From Monosporascus cannonballus (lineage: Eukaryota > Ascomycota > Sordariomycetes > Xylariales), in the NCBI GenBank assembly GCA_004154925.1, contig QJNS01000064.1, positions 190,987 through 254,986 of the forward strand: 64,000 nt of DNA. Direction: 5' to 3'. Each line of letters begins with the position of its first letter. Within the stretch, counting starts at the first letter, position 1. A program made the translations under genes and the position numbers. This document shows, piece after piece, positions 23,220 to 36,467 of this stretch. A model generated the notes under the pieces. That model saw nothing but the letters and a program-made list of their open reading frames with translations. It ran no database searches and had not been told where the DNA came from.

Positions 23220-24790
23220 ATTAAAGTTACATTTACCAGCAAGGAGCCCGAACAGCCTATATACCAGGTCCCCGATTACCCGGATACTGGAATGGAATTT
23301 AAGAAGGAAAAGGAGAAATCTTGCTTTTTTCGTAAAGAAGTTTTTCGGCGACTAGATGCTATAAATAAACGCATCCTCTAGTTTGAAAAAGATCATAATA
23401 ATCTTACGACATTTTTTTAAGCCGTTCATAAAAAACTTAAAAAAAAGGAAAAGCCCCCGAAACCGGAAAGCCCTTTCGAACAAGCCAGGTTATTTAGCTG
23501 AATTTTACCAAGGAACTAGAAAAGGTCTTTAAGCCTCTTAAGCCAGAATTTTTTAATAAAACCTTAACCAAATTATAATTATTTTTAACCTAATACCGAA
23601 CATATTTCGGGAATTTTCCTATTCGACTTATTACGCTTATTATAAGAATCGAATTCGTAATCGAATAATTTACTAGAAATACGGTTATTTGGTTCGAATC
23701 TATAATAAGAAAATACGTCATTTTATCGGTTAAGAAAAGGAACCCGGAAGTAATACGAATTTATAACGATTACGAACAATTCGAGCAAGCATTAACGAAA
23801 GCTTTCAGAATGGTAAACGAAAAAGCAAAAGCCAAAATATATATTTAGCAATTACGTTAAAAAGGATTAATATCAAGTTACAGCAGTACATTAATTCAGT
23901 TAGCAGTTAAGCTAAATTAGGGATAAAAAATATTAATAATTAAATTGTTTCACGGTTTGAAAAAAGAAATGCAAAAAAAGTTTTTTAAGTTCGATCGACC
24001 TAATTATTTGTCGGATTATATCGTTATGGCGGTTAAAATTAACAATCAATAATACGTATAACGAATTAAAGGTATTAAAGGAAAAAATAATAGCAAACCT
24101 ATATAAGTAATTAATATTAACGTTTTTCGATATAGCAATATTTTTTACGGCATAGAACTAGGACTTATAGAACTAGGAATTACGTATAAAAAGAATTGGA
24201 ACCAGATTAAATACTATAATTATAACAAGATAGGATATAAGGCAGCATAATACAAGGTATCTAAAAAGCCCCGTCAAGATAACTCGAAACCAGTATCTAA
24301 GGGACAGTTCAGAAAAAATCAAAAAAACGGAAGTAAATCTATCAGTATGATTTAGCTTAAGTACAGGCCAGGTCCTCCATAGCAAAAGGTTTAATAAGGA
24401 CCATTACGATAAGAAATTCGACGAAATATGCGAAAAGACAGAAAACTGGCTTAATAAATAATGCGAACACAATAAAAAGCATTATAAGGATAATTACGTG
24501 AATATCGGAATTAAAAAGAAACATTCTGCCCCGGAACGATAAATCGATACGGCAAAATGTACGCCATATATTATCGACGACGCGAATATCTCGATTACGA
24601 AAAATAAAAATTACGTATCTATATACGAATGATCCGTATATATTATAAAAGATTTAATTTTTTAATCAGTACCGGAAATAATAAAAACGATAAGTAATAA
24701 TATCGACAACTTCGAACCATAGTTCCAGGAGATATCTAGTAACTGGCTAAAGTAAAAAATTAGCCCGAGAGAAAATAATGCCCGTAAGAA
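23220..24790 (+). pseudogene. gag: El-5 gag, degraded
   Basis: The N-terminal part reads KEPEQPIYQVPDYPDTGMEF, then a Lys/Glu-rich, coiled-coil-like stretch with RRLDAINKRI (about 23240-23480), the same gag type as El-7 and El-8 and different from El-1, El-2, El-6 and El-9. The zinc knuckle at 24212-24253 keeps its spacing, but all four ligands read Tyr. Multiple stops are present. Confidence 0.78.
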
Positions 24791-27700
24791 AACCCCTTTG
24801 GTTATTTTTAATAATATAATTCCTAAACGGAAAAGGAATTACTTTAACGTACAGTAAAAAAACAATATTAGAAAGTTATTACCTATCTTTATTTTTAATT
24901 AACATTTATTAAAAATCCCTAAGAAAAAAAGCTATTAAGAAAAAAATATATTAATTTATAAGAAATCTTTAAAACAATAACCACAATAACGTATAATGGG
25001 ATATAATTGCAAATGTGAAAAAAACAATTTACATGCTGGCAAAAGAAATGATTAAAAAGTTAAAAATAATTAATATACCTTAAAAGAATACTACGTTGGA
25101 AATAACGATAAATATAATAGTTTAACGCGTTAAATAAAAAAATATATATAAGGTTCGATAAATTCGAATAGGAATTAAACAAAAAAGTTACCTATAAAAA
25201 GCCGCAAAATAACGAAACCTAAAGAAATTAAAATGAATTTTTACGAAAGGTTTTAAATGCGATAATAGGAGATGTTAATAACCTTATTATTTTGGATATA
25301 CGAATCGGAACGTATTGGTATATCGTAATAGTAAATTGCGGAATTTTGGGCGGGAATTATATAGTACTAGATATAATTAATAACTATAAATTGCTATAAA
25401 GATATAAGTTAAAATTTTACATAATAATAAATGCCGAAAATTAGGCATGTACTTACAGTAATAAATGATTTATACGCGAAATTAATTATTTCGAGACTTT
25501 CGTTAAAAAATGATATTAAATAGTTAATTTCAATGTCGTTTTATATGGGAATTATGATATAATCTTAGGATTATTATAAATACGCCAATACGGAGTTTTA
25601 ATTAACGATAAAATTAACCAGGCAAAGTTTATTTTATTTCTTATTAATAAACGAAAAAGAAAATTGAAATTCTAACATTTAATTTATAATAACGATAAAT
25701 CTAAATATAAAAATATGACAAAAGCTTTATTATCTAAAAGGATAAAATATAAAAAAGACGGGTATAAAGAAGAATACGACGTATCGTTATTTTTATTAAA
25801 GCGAAATTAAAATAACTAATGAACGATTTAAAATAATAAGAATAATAGTCCAAAAAGTTAAAAGGTCTAATTAATATATTATTATAACATTATTAACATA
25901 AGTAGCTTTTTAAAAAGAAACTTAATATAAAGTTGTTAAAATATAATGAAAAAATTTATAAAATAATTTTTAACCAAGGAATTTTAACGATGTTTTATTT
26001 TATTTATAATTTTAACAAAGTGAATGACGTATTTTCAAAGAATATCTGGAAAATCGGTTACAAAAAGGATAAATTCGACTTTCGAAATTATTAGCAAAAA
26101 ATCTGATATTTTTCGGATTAAAAAAATAAATAGTGGCGATTTATAATTGATTATCAAATATTAAATAATATAACGGTTAAAAATCGAATATTATTATTTT
26201 TAATTACGGAAATAAAAAACCGTTTTTACGGAGCCAAATAATTTACAATATTCGATTTTAAAAATAAATATAATTTTATTAAAATTAAGAGAAAATATAA
26301 ATAAAAAATAACTTTAAGAACGAAATACGGATTATTTTAATATTTAATTACGCGAATAAGATTTACGAACGTATTAGTAACTTTTTAACGGATAATAAAT
26401 TATATGTTACGAAAATATTTCGATATTTTCGTCGTTTATTATTTCGACAACATTTTTATTTTTTTAAAATTAAAAAGAATATACGCAAAATACGTTTATA
26501 AGGGTTTATAACCTTTATAAAACGTAAAATTATTTATTCATACCGAAGAAAATAAATTCCATAAATAAGAAATAAAATATTTAAAACATATTATTATCTT
26601 AAAATATATTAAAATAAACTCTGAAAAATCCGTATAATTATAAAATAATAAGCATTAATGATAATTAAGGAGGTATAAATATTACTTAAATTCGTTAATT
26701 ATTACAGGAAGTTTATCCGAAACTTTAATAAAATAATTATACCCTTAATAAATTTCAGGAAAAAAGGTTTAAATAAATATTAAATACGGAAAGAACGTTT
26801 GAAAATATTAAAAATACGATTACTAGCAAACTAATATTAATTATTTACGATTTAAATCGTTTCGTTAAACTAAAAACCGATATTTCGGATTACGTATTAA
26901 ACGTAATAATTAAATAACGAAATAATTAAGGCAAATTATACCATATTATATTCTTTTCGTACAAATTAAAAGAAATCGAAATTAATTACGGTATACTAAA
27001 TAAAGAATTTATGGTTGTTATTATGGCATTTCGGGAGTTTAGGCATTCTTTTAAAGAAAGTTTATACCAGGTTAAGGTTTATACGAATTATTAAAATCTT
27101 ACCCAATTTATTACGATTAAGGAATTTATAGGACAATAATTAAAATATATAAAAACATTGGCAAATTTCGATTTCGTTATTATTTATAGAAAAAGCTTAA
27201 AGAATAACAAAGCAAATACCTTAAATAAATAACCACATTTCGAAAAGAAAATTAATTAAAGTTAATTATATAATTTTCGATATTATTATAGAAAGATATT
27301 TACGCTTACGACAAATTGCGATAATTCAGGCAGCACCTTTCGATATATATTAGAAAGTCAAATAATATTATAATAATTTCTTAAAAAACTAAAAAACGGA
27401 TAAAATATAAATTTTAAAAAAATACTGAAAAACTTTAATACGAAAAATATACGAATATTAATTAAACGGATATCCAGAAATTTATAAAACCTTAAAAAGT
27501 TTTTAACGCCTATATTTCTTTTTTAAAATAAAATTAACGGCATAAAAAATTATATAGTAATACGATATTTGCGTTAAAGCGAAGATTCGACGACATAAGC
27601 TATACGGAAAATTACAGCTATTTTTAATCGTAAACTAATTATAGTATTTAATTATATTCGACTTTATTACTAAACTTCTTATGTTAGAAAATCCAGTTAC

Positions 27701-28690
27701 AGAAATATATTATGATAGCATTTTCGTAATTGTCGACCGATTTACGAAATCTCCTTGTTTCTTACTATATTATAAAAATATATACGCCGAGTAAATAGTA
27801 TACATTTTCTTGAAATATATTTTTAGCATATACGGATTACCAATAGAAATTATTTTAAATAAAATATTAATATTTATATCAAAATCTTGGCAAAGTTTAA
27901 CGGCCTAAATTAATTTAAACTATAAGTTATCCAGCATATTTAAAGCTTAGACGGACGGACCAACGGAACAAATAAATTAAACCTTAAAAATTTATCTACG
28001 ATATTACATTAATTATAAACAGAATAATTATTAATCGCATAATTAGCTTATAATATTAATTACTATGAAAATATTAAGATAATATTAATAAAGGCAAATT
28101 TAGGTTTTACTCCAGAAATTTACAGAAAAATATGCGACGATAATCCCATTAATATCAAAGTAACCCTTACGTCAAAACAATTACGATAATTATACCAGAA
28201 GATAAAAACAGAATTGGAATTCGTACAGAATTAGATAAGCAAATATTATAACCAAAAAAATTAAAAGAACTAATTTTCGAAAAGAGGAAGATAGTTTTCT
28301 TCGCCACTAAAAATATTTAAACAAAACGACCTAACAAAAAACTCGATTTCAAATATATCGGTCCATACAAAATCACTAAGAAAATCTCAAAAAATAACTA
28401 TTAATTGAAACTTTTACCAAAAGTTAAATACCATCCAATTTTTTATGTTTTTCTATTCGAATTAGCAATAAATATAATTAAAGTATGTACGGCACAAACC
28501 GATAAAAAGGTAAAAAACTAACAAATATACGAAATAGAGAAAATTTTGGACATACGAAAACAAAACGGACTTACCCAGTACCTAATTAAATAAAAAAAGC
28601 ACCCGGATTCCGAAAATACCTGAAAACCTGCTAAAAACCTTATTAACGCTTAACGCCTGTTAAAAAACTTTTATTAATAACGGCGGAACT
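24790..28690 (+). pseudogene. pol: El-5 pol, degraded
   Basis: Protease lies near 25480-25640, RT near 26060-26480 with VVYYFDNIFIF at 26431-26463 (second catalytic Asp changed to Asn, AAC at 26449-26451), RNase H near 26870-27240, integrase near 27560-28250 and the chromodomain near 28545-28640 (LDIRKQNGLTQYLIK, then a stop). Stops and small gaps run throughout. Confidence 0.83.
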
Positions 28691-29300
28691 ACCGGAGATA
28701 ATTACGTCCCAATCGACGTTTTCCAGCGGCCAGGTAACGCCAGGTAACTTAAAAAAAAGAGCCAAGGCGGCTAGGGAGGCCTCGGCGTTGGCCTGCTCCT
28801 AACGCTCCTGCCTTTCCAGCTTCTTTAGCGACTGTAATTCTTGTTGTACCATTTTAACTTCCTTCGAACGAAGGAACGCCTTTTGTTTTCGAAAACGAAT
28901 TAACCGCGTAATGGCCTCGTTCATTTTTTGCTGATAACGTTTTTGCAATTCTTAGAAACGCCTTTCCGTTAACATTTTTTCGCGTTTTAAACGTTAATTT
29001 TCGGCACGAATGTTTTTTACGGAGGATAAGAGAATATTATTATCACAAGGATAGCCACGTTTAACGTACGCCTTACGTTTGGAAACGTTCTTTATTATTT
29101 CGCATTTTCAGCCTTTAAAAAAGCATAATAAATACGGTATAACTTCAAAACTAGAATCGTTAAAAATAAGAAACAGATTTTGACATCGCGCAATGGACGA
29201 AAAAACCTAACGACGACTTTTAATGATACGGGCTGATATTTTAAGGAAAAAAGGCTTACTAGAAGAAAAAGAAAATCTTAAAGGCAAAATTTAAGGAAAG
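28690..29300 (-). pseudogene. El-5 antisense ORF, degraded
   Basis: Opposite to pol, between the chromodomain and the 3' LTR. Minus-strand pieces show SVSYF and VHCAMSKS near the start and a Lys/Glu-rich middle (SAKNERGHYAVNSFSKTK near 28880-28980), but no continuous frame. It is called from its conserved position; most cysteine ligands cannot be assigned. Confidence 0.5.
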
Positions 29301-29309
29301 GGAAAACCG
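29293..29309 (+). other. El-5 polypurine tract
   Basis: AAGGAAAGGGAAAACCG lies directly before the 3' LTR and is nearly identical to the tracts of El-1 and El-2. Confidence 0.7.
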
Positions 29310-29453
29310 TATTATGACCTAAGCCAGCTGGGCCTGCAAAAACGTCCAGCAGGAATTACGAAGTTACGCAAATTCAAAGTTACATAATTAATGCTTAGCG
29401 GGTCTTAACTAAATACGACTAAGCACGAATAAATATAACGGAATAGCATTAAG
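29310..29453 (+). repeat. El-5 3' LTR, left part
   Basis: The first 144 bases of the LTR, starting TATTATGACC and including the variable AAATACGACTAAGCACG region. It is broken at ATTAAG by El-6 and resumes at 36206. Confidence 0.92.
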
Positions 29454-29858
29454 TGTGACAAGCTATAAGGTTTAACCAACTATTAAACCTTAAGTCGACG
29501 GGTTTATGTTAGCAGAAATATCATGGAAATCAAAGTAATAGATATAGTAACGTATTAGGTCTCTTAATACCGGAAATGCCTTATTACAAACGATTAGTAT
29601 TGATAAATATTGCAAGCTGAAGCTATCTAAACTATGGAATTAATGAGCGTATATATATTTGGACGTAGTTCCCCTTAGTTCTAGGACTCGCTGGACTCGC
29701 CAGCGATCCTGGCGATCCAAGATTCGCTGAGCTTGCCAGCGATCCTGGCGATCCAAAACTCGCTGAGCTCGCCAGCGATCCTGGCGATCACGTAATTTGC
29801 TAAGCTTCCCACTTCTGTATAACCGTTTCTGGTTGTGCCAAATAATTAGGTCATAATA
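29454..29858 (-). repeat. El-6 3' LTR with 36-bp tandem repeat
   Basis: A 405-bp LTR beginning TGTGACAAGCTATAAGG on the plus strand and ending GGTCATAATA. At about 29684-29790 it has three units of a 36-bp repeat (ACTCGCTGAGCTCGCCAGCG...). Each unit has a perfect stem CGCCAG-CGATC-CTGGCG. The 92-codon open frame here is only the translation of this repeat. Confidence 0.93.
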
Positions 29859-29984
29859 CGATCCTTTTTTTTCCAGGATTTTCGTCCCGAAAATTAACTT
29901 GTAAATATTTATTTCCAAAAATATTTTTCCGCATTCGAAAATATGTTAAACTTTTTTCCAAGGTAAAAATTGTATAACGCGACT

Positions 29985-30513
29985 TATTTTTGGCCGTTAT
30001 TTTATCCAGTCCTTACTTAATGGCGCCCTGTTTTTATTACGAACGCCGGAAATTTAAATATTAATTGTCCGAAAAAGACTTTTCTCGTTATTTTTTGTAT
30101 GTTTGTTATTAATAGGCTAATTGTGACGTTTACGGTTTTAATTCGGAGCAGTTGCAAAAAATTATTACTTAATATCGTAAATTCGAGGAAGAGCTAAAAG
30201 CCGCCATAGAGGTTAAGAAGTTTGCCAAAGGCTATACTTATCGTATTTAGAAACAAAAAAAAAGTGGTACGACAAAATAATAAAAACCGTATCTCGTGGT
30301 ATCGATAATTTGGAGAAATTGGAGAGGTTGGAGCGTTAAGAAAAACAGGCCGAATTGGAAGCCGCCAGGGTTACGTCGGCAGAGATTACGCTTTCTTTTA
30401 ACTGGTCCAACTTTAAGTCTATGGATTGGTCGTTTATTAATTAGGGGACTTTTAACCTTGCCGATTTCGGCGTTGTTGGTAAAAGTTCTTTAACAAATGC
30501 TGGGCGCCAATAA
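29985..30513 (+). pseudogene. El-6 antisense ORF with short Cys motif and coiled coil
   Basis: Runs against pol. Near 30088-30260 it reads YVCY, two stops (former Gln), ANCDVYGFNSEQLQKII and then YRKFEEELKAAIEVKKFAKGYTYRI: a short Cys motif followed by a charged, coiled-coil-like segment. The C-terminal frame MDWSFIN...VVGKSSLTNAGRQ stops at TAA 30511-30513, the same Gly-Arg-Gln-stop end as El-7. At least one frame change separates the N- and C-terminal parts. It lacks the second half of the six-Cys array seen in El-2. Confidence 0.62.
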
Positions 30514-33500
30514 GAATTTCAGCAGGTTCCTAGGTATTTTTGGAATCCGGGTGCTTTCTTTATTTGATCAGATATTAAGTAAATCCGTTTTGTTTTCGCA
30601 TGTCAATTATTTTTTCTATTTCGTATATTTGTTCGTTTTTTATTTCTGTATCGTTTTATGACGTATACACCTTAATTGTATCTGTTGTTAACTTAAGTAA
30701 AAAAATATAAAAGATTGGATGGAATTTAATTTTTGATAGAAATTCTAATTGGTAATTATTTTTTGAGATTTTCTTAGCGATTTTGTATGGACCGATATAT
30801 TTGAAATCGAGTTTTTTTGTTTAAATGTTTTTGGTAGTAAGGAAAACCATTTCCCCTTTTTCGAAAGTTAAATTTTTTTAATTTTTTCTGGTTATAGTAT
30901 TTGCTTATTTAATTCCGTATAAATTTTTATTTTGTTTTTATTTTTTAATGTAATTATCGTAATTATTTTAACGTAAGAATTATTTTGATATTAATTAGAC
31001 TATCGTTACGTATTTTTCTGTAAATTTCTGGAATAAAACCAAAATTTGCGTTCGTGAGTATTATTTTGATGTTTTCGTGGTAATTAGTGTTTTAAGTTAA
31101 TTGTACGATTGGTAATTTTTTAACTTAGTTATTTTGTTCGTAATTAATGTAATATCGTAAATAGGTTTCCAAAATTTGATTTATTCGTTTTGTTTATTTA
31201 TCTGTTTAAGGTTTGAATGCGTTAAATAATTTGTGATTTAGGCCGATCTATGTTATTAAGGTTTGCCAAAGTTTTGATGCAAATATTAATCCTTTATTTG
31301 ATACAATTTCTATTAATAATCGGTATATGTTGAAAATATATTTAAAAAAAACGTATATTAGTTATTCGGCGTTTATATCCTTATGATATGGTAGGAAATA
31401 AGAAAATTTCGTAAATCGATCGACGATTACGAAAATATTATCGTAATATATTCCCGTAACTAAATCCTTTGATATAGGAAGTTTAATGATAAAATCGAAT
31501 ATAATTAAGTACTATAATTATTTTGCGATTGGTAATGGTTATAATTTTCCGTATGGCTTATGTCGTCGAGCCTTTACTTTGGCGTAAATATCGTATTGCC
31601 GTATAATTTTCTGTACTATTAATTTTATTCTAAAAAAGGAATATATATGTTAAAATCGTTTTAAGGTTTTATGGATCCTTGGATATCCGTATAATTAATG
31701 TTCGTATATTTTTCGTGCGAAATCTTTTTAATATTTTTCTAATATTTATATTTTATTTATTTTTTGGTTTTTTGAAAAATTATCGTTATACTATTGGATT
31801 TTCTGATGCATATTGCTGGGTATTACCCGAATTATTATAATTTGTCGTAGGCGTAAATATTTTTTATAGTAATATTAAAAATTATATAATTAATTTTAAC
31901 TAATGTCTTTTTAAAATTTGATTATTTACTTAGGATATTTGCTTTGCCGTTTTTTAAATTTTTCTTGTAAATAATAACGAAATCGAAGTTCGCCAATTTT
32001 TTTATGTAACGAAATTATAGTTTTATAAGTTCCCTAATCGTAGTAAATCGGGTAAAATTTTAATAATCCGTATAAACTTTAACCTAGTACAAACTTCCTT
32101 TTAGGAAGTGCTTAAATTCTCGAAATGCCATAATAATAGCTATAAATTCCTTATTTGGAATACCGTAATTAAATTCGGTTTTTTTAAATTTGTACGAAAA
32201 GAATATAATAAGGTACAGTTTGCTTTAATTATTTCGTTATTCGATAATTACCATTAACGCGTAATCCGAAATATCGGTTTTTAATTTAACGGGACAATTA
32301 AAATCGTACATAATTAATATTAATTTGTTAATAATCGTATTCTTAATATCCTGAAAAACTTTCTTCGTATCTGGTATTTATTTGAATTTTTTTTTTCGTA
32401 AGGTTTATTAGGGGTATAATTATTTTACTAAAGCTTTGAATAAACTTCCTATAATAATTGGCGAATCCAAGGAATGCCTATATTTCCTTAACTATTGTTG
32501 GCGTTTACTATTCTGTAATTATAACAATTTTCTTGGAATCCATTCTAATATGTCCTAAAGTGATAATATATCCTAGATTTTCCATTTTCTATATTTGTAA
32601 TTAATTGTTTTTTGAATTAATAAACAACCTTACGTCCTATAAAGCTTAAAAAATCTTTTAAATATATTTTACGTATACTTTTTCCGTCTTTAAGAAAATA
32701 AAAATGTTGTCGAAATAATAAATAACATAAATATTAAGGTATTTTCGTAACATATGGTTTATTATCCGCGAAAAGGTTATTAATATGTTCGTAAATCCTA
32801 TTAATATAATTAAATATTTAAATAATCCGTATTTTATGTTAAAAACTATTTTTTATTCGTATTTTTTTTAATCCTAATAAAGTTATATCCATTATTAAAA
32901 TCGAATATTATGAATTATTTAACTCCGTAAAATCAATTTTTTATTTCCGTAATTAAGGGTAATAATATTTAATTTTTAATAATAATATCGTTTAATTATC
33001 GATAATCAACCATAAGTTGTAATTTCTCATTTTTCTTTAGTACGAAAAATATCGGGTATTTTATTGGTAATTTCGAAGGTCGAATTTATCCTTTTTATAG
33101 CCGATCTTCCAGGTATTTCTTAAAAATACGTAATTCGTTTTTATTAAGATTATAAATAAGGTAAAACTTTATCGAAAATCCTTTTTTAAGGATTATCTTA
33201 TAATCCCATTCGCTATATCCTAATAACTTTATATCAAGCTCCTTTTTGAAAAGCTGCTTATATTTGTAGTACTATAATAACATATTAGTTAGATTTTTTG
33301 ACTTTTAAGGCTGTTATTCTTATTTTAGATCGTTATTTAGTTATTTTAGTTTCGCTTTAATAATAATTACCATACGTCGTATTCTTCTTTAATACCCGTT
33401 TTTTTTGTATTTTGTTTTTTTGAGTAATAAGGTATTTGTCATATCTTTATGCCTGCATTCGTCGCCATTATCGATCGAATGTTAAGATCTTATTTTTTTT

Positions 33501-34390
33501 TTGTTTATTAACAGGGAATAAAACGAATTTTACCTGGCCAGTTTTACCGTTAATTAAAACTCCGTATTAACGTATTTATGGTAATCCTAAAATTATATCG
33601 TAATTCCCGAATAAAATAATATCGAAATTAATTGTTTGGTATCGTCCTTTAATAAAAATCTCGAAATAATTAATTTCGCGTATAATTTTTTCGTTATCGT
33701 AAGCGAATTCCTAACTTTCGGCATTTGTTGTTATATAAGGTTCTAACTTATATCTTCATAGTAATTTAAATTTATTGACCATAATTAGTACCATATAATT
33801 TCCGCCTAGAATTCCGTAATCCATTATTGCGGTATACCAGTACGTTTCGATTCGTATTTCCAAAATAATAAAGTTGTTAACGTTTCTTATCGTTACGTTT
33901 AAAGCCTTTCTTAGGAGTTTCCTTTAATTTCTTTAGGTTTCGTCACCTTACGGCTTTTTTACAAATAATTTTTTTTTAATTTTCTTTTGAATTTGTCAAA
34001 TTTTGCTTATATTTCTTCGTTTAACGCGTTAAACTGCTATATTTATTATTATTGCCGGCGTACTGTTCTTTCGAACCGTATTAATTGTTTCTAGTTCTGC
34101 TGTAATTCCTTTCCCTATTAAATATATTGTTTTTTTATATTTATGATTATATCCCATTATACGTCGTTTTAGTTATCGTTTTAAAAATCTCTTATAAATT
34201 AACGTATTTTTTTAATAATTTTCTTTTCGTAAAAATCCATAATAAAAGCTAATTAAAAATAAAAATCAGTAATAACTTTCTGATAATGCTTTTTTACCGT
34301 ACGCTGCATTAATTCCTTTTCCGTTTAATGGTTGCATTATCCATAATAACAAAAAAAAATCTTTTTATAAGCATTATTTTCCTTCAAGCC
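30510..34390 (-). pseudogene. pol: El-6 pol, degraded
   Basis: The minus strand has protease near 33640-33870, RT near 32600-33270 with the active site FDNIFIF (32706-32714, second Asp changed to Asn), RNase H near 31900-32400, integrase near 31050-31800 and a chromodomain at about 30530-30650 (YEIEKIIDMRKQNGFT, a stop, then YLIK). Confidence 0.84.
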
Positions 34391-35760
34391 AATTCTTTAT
34401 TTCGGCCAGCTGCTGGACATCTTTTGGGGTTATAATTCGAAACTGTTAATATTATTACTTATCGTTTTTGTTATGCCCGGTACGGTTTGGAAAGTTAAAT
34501 CCCTTATAATACATACGGGTAATTCGTACATAAATATATTATTTTCATTTTTTGTAATCGGGATATTCTCGTCGTCGATAGTGTATAATATGCATTTTAC
34601 TATATTAATCGGGTATTCCGGGGCAAAGTTCTTTTGTTTAATTTCGGTACTTATATAACTATCCTTATAATGCTTTTTGTTATATTCGTAATATCTATTA
34701 AGCTAACTTTCTATCTTCTTATTTTTTTACCGAATTTTTTATCGTAATGGTCCTTATTGGACTTTTTGTCGTAAACTTAATGTATACTTGGCTTAAATTA
34801 TGTTAATGGCTTTATTATCGTTTCCTTAATTATTCCTAAACTATCCTTCCGGTATAGGGGTCCAGTTATCCTATTATGGTTTCTTGGGCTTTTTACACTT
34901 ATAAGCCTTATATCCCATCTTGCTACAATTAAAACATTTAATCTGGTTCCAATCTTATCTGTAAGTAACGCCAAGTTCAATAAATCTTGGCGCCGTTCCG
35001 TAAGAAATAAAAGGTATATTTCATTTTTTCCCTTAATTAGATTTATATCCCGAACATAAAACATATTATCCTTTTTTTTCTATCGTTTTTTAAGCTGTCG
35101 ATTATTAATTTTAATTATTTCTGTAATGTACCGGTTTAAAGGAATTAATCGTTTAATCCAAATAATCTTATTTTCTATATTATCCTTTAGCTTTTTGTAA
35201 AATATGTTAATAAGGGCGTCGGCTTTATTATTTCCCTATCTTGCCTTAGCCGCGAAACTTTTGAAAGTTACGGCGTATTTGAACGTAAGTCCTTTCTATG
35301 GGAATTATAGGAATTATTAAGCCGTTAATCGTTTTTTATCAGAATTGCCGAAATTGTTACGCATTTTGTTTTCGAAATTGGTATAAGTTAAAAAAACTTA
35401 TTAATAAAATCCTTTTTATTTATTTTTTTTATTTCCAAAAAGTTTCTTATAATAGGCTTAAATTAATTAGTCGTATTTTCCGTTAGGCATATTCCTACCA
35501 TTAGGACCATATCCGCTGGGTTATTAAGGTCCAAAAAACGAAAATAAACTCGTGCCTAAATTGGAAAAATCTAAAGGTTGCTTTTTCTATTGTAAGGTTC
35601 CGGCTTCTTAAGTTTTATGCGGGCGAGAAAAGGTTAGGCAGGTGGCATAATTTTAAGTTGTCGGATTTTTCTTTCCAGTTCCCGAATTTGAGCCTAAAGC
35701 TGTTAAATAAGGGTTTTTTAAATGCTGGTCGACATTTTGACGATGTTAAATATTGCTTAG
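34390..35760 (-). pseudogene. gag: El-6 gag, degraded
   Basis: Same gag type as El-1 and El-2. The zinc knuckle at 34895-34936 reads CFNCSKMGYKAYKC: three of four ligands are intact and only the His has become Tyr. The N-terminal block near 35480-35720 matches the start of the window. Stops and frameshifts are present. Confidence 0.8.
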
Positions 35761-35795
35761 AATTTAACGGTATTACTGAATAAAAGTTTGTAACG

Positions 35796-36200
35796 TATAA
35801 CGAATTATAAGGTTTAACTAATTATTAAACCTTAAATCGACGGGTTTATGTTAATAGGAATATCGTAAAAATCTAAGCAATAAATCCAGTAACATATTAA
35901 GTCTCTTAATACCGGAAATACCTTATTACAAACGATTAATATTAATAAATATTCCAAACAGAAGTTATCTAAATTATGGAATTAATAAACGTATATATAT
36001 TTGGACGTAATTCCCCTTAATCCTAGGATTCGCTGAACTCGCCAGCGATCCTGGCGATCCAAAACTTGCTGAGCTCGCTAGCGATCCTGGCGATCCAAAA
36101 CTCGCTGAGCTCGCCAGCGATCCTGGCGATCACGTGACTCGCTGAGCTCCCCACTTCTGTATGACCGTTTCTGGTTGTGCCAAGCAGTTGGGTCATAACA
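35796..36200 (-). repeat. El-6 5' LTR with 36-bp tandem repeat
   Basis: A 405-bp LTR, TATAACGAATTATAAGG...GGTCATAACA. It has three units of the 36-bp repeat at about 36026-36132, the same number as the partner LTR. The repeat half is nearly free of RIP. Confidence 0.94.
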
Positions 36201-36205
36201 TTAAG

Positions 36206-36467
36206 TAACTGATTAGTAAGGTTCTGCTACGCAAAAATAAGCAATATTAAAGGGATAAGAATATATACGCTTATTATTTGCATAATTTAAATAGCTTTAG
36301 CTTGCAACACTTATTAATACTAATCGTTTGCAATAAGATATCGCACTTTCGGTATTACGAAACGTAATAGGTTACTATATTTATTGCTCAAATTCCCACG
36401 ATACTCCTGCTAACATAAACCCGTACGACTAAGGTTTAATAGTTGGTTAAACCCCTAGCTCGTCATA
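36206..36467 (+). repeat. El-5 3' LTR, right part
   Basis: Continues from 29453 after El-6 and ends CTCGTCATA, followed by GATAA, the target duplication of El-5. Together the two parts give about 406 bp against 407 bp in the 5' LTR. Confidence 0.92.

Larger units (their letters stand above)
29454..36200 (-). mobile_element. El-6: full-length family A chromovirus inside the El-5 LTR, TSD TTAAG
   Basis: A 6747-bp minus-strand insertion flanked by TTAAG (29449-29453 and 36201-36205). Both LTRs are exactly 405 bp. The order is 5' LTR 36200-35796, gag, pol, antisense ORF (plus) and 3' LTR 29858-29454. As the innermost element here it must be younger than El-5, yet it is also fully RIPed. Confidence 0.95.
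22765..36467 (+). mobile_element. El-5: family A chromovirus, TSD GATAA, 3' LTR split by El-6
   Basis: A plus-strand insertion in the antisense-ORF region of El-3, flanked by GATAA at 22760-22764 and 36468-36472. The 5' LTR is 22765-23171, then gag, pol and the antisense ORF (minus). The 3' LTR (29310-29453 plus 36206-36467) contains the whole of El-6. Without El-6 and one TTAAG duplication the element is about 6950 bp. It is one of the most heavily RIPed copies. Confidence 0.94.

Noticed and set aside
29640..29918. 92-codon open frame with RQDRWRAQRVLD-like repeats
   Set aside because: It is the translation of the 36-bp LTR minisatellite of El-6 on the minus strand. The repeat period is a multiple of three and free of stops by chance.
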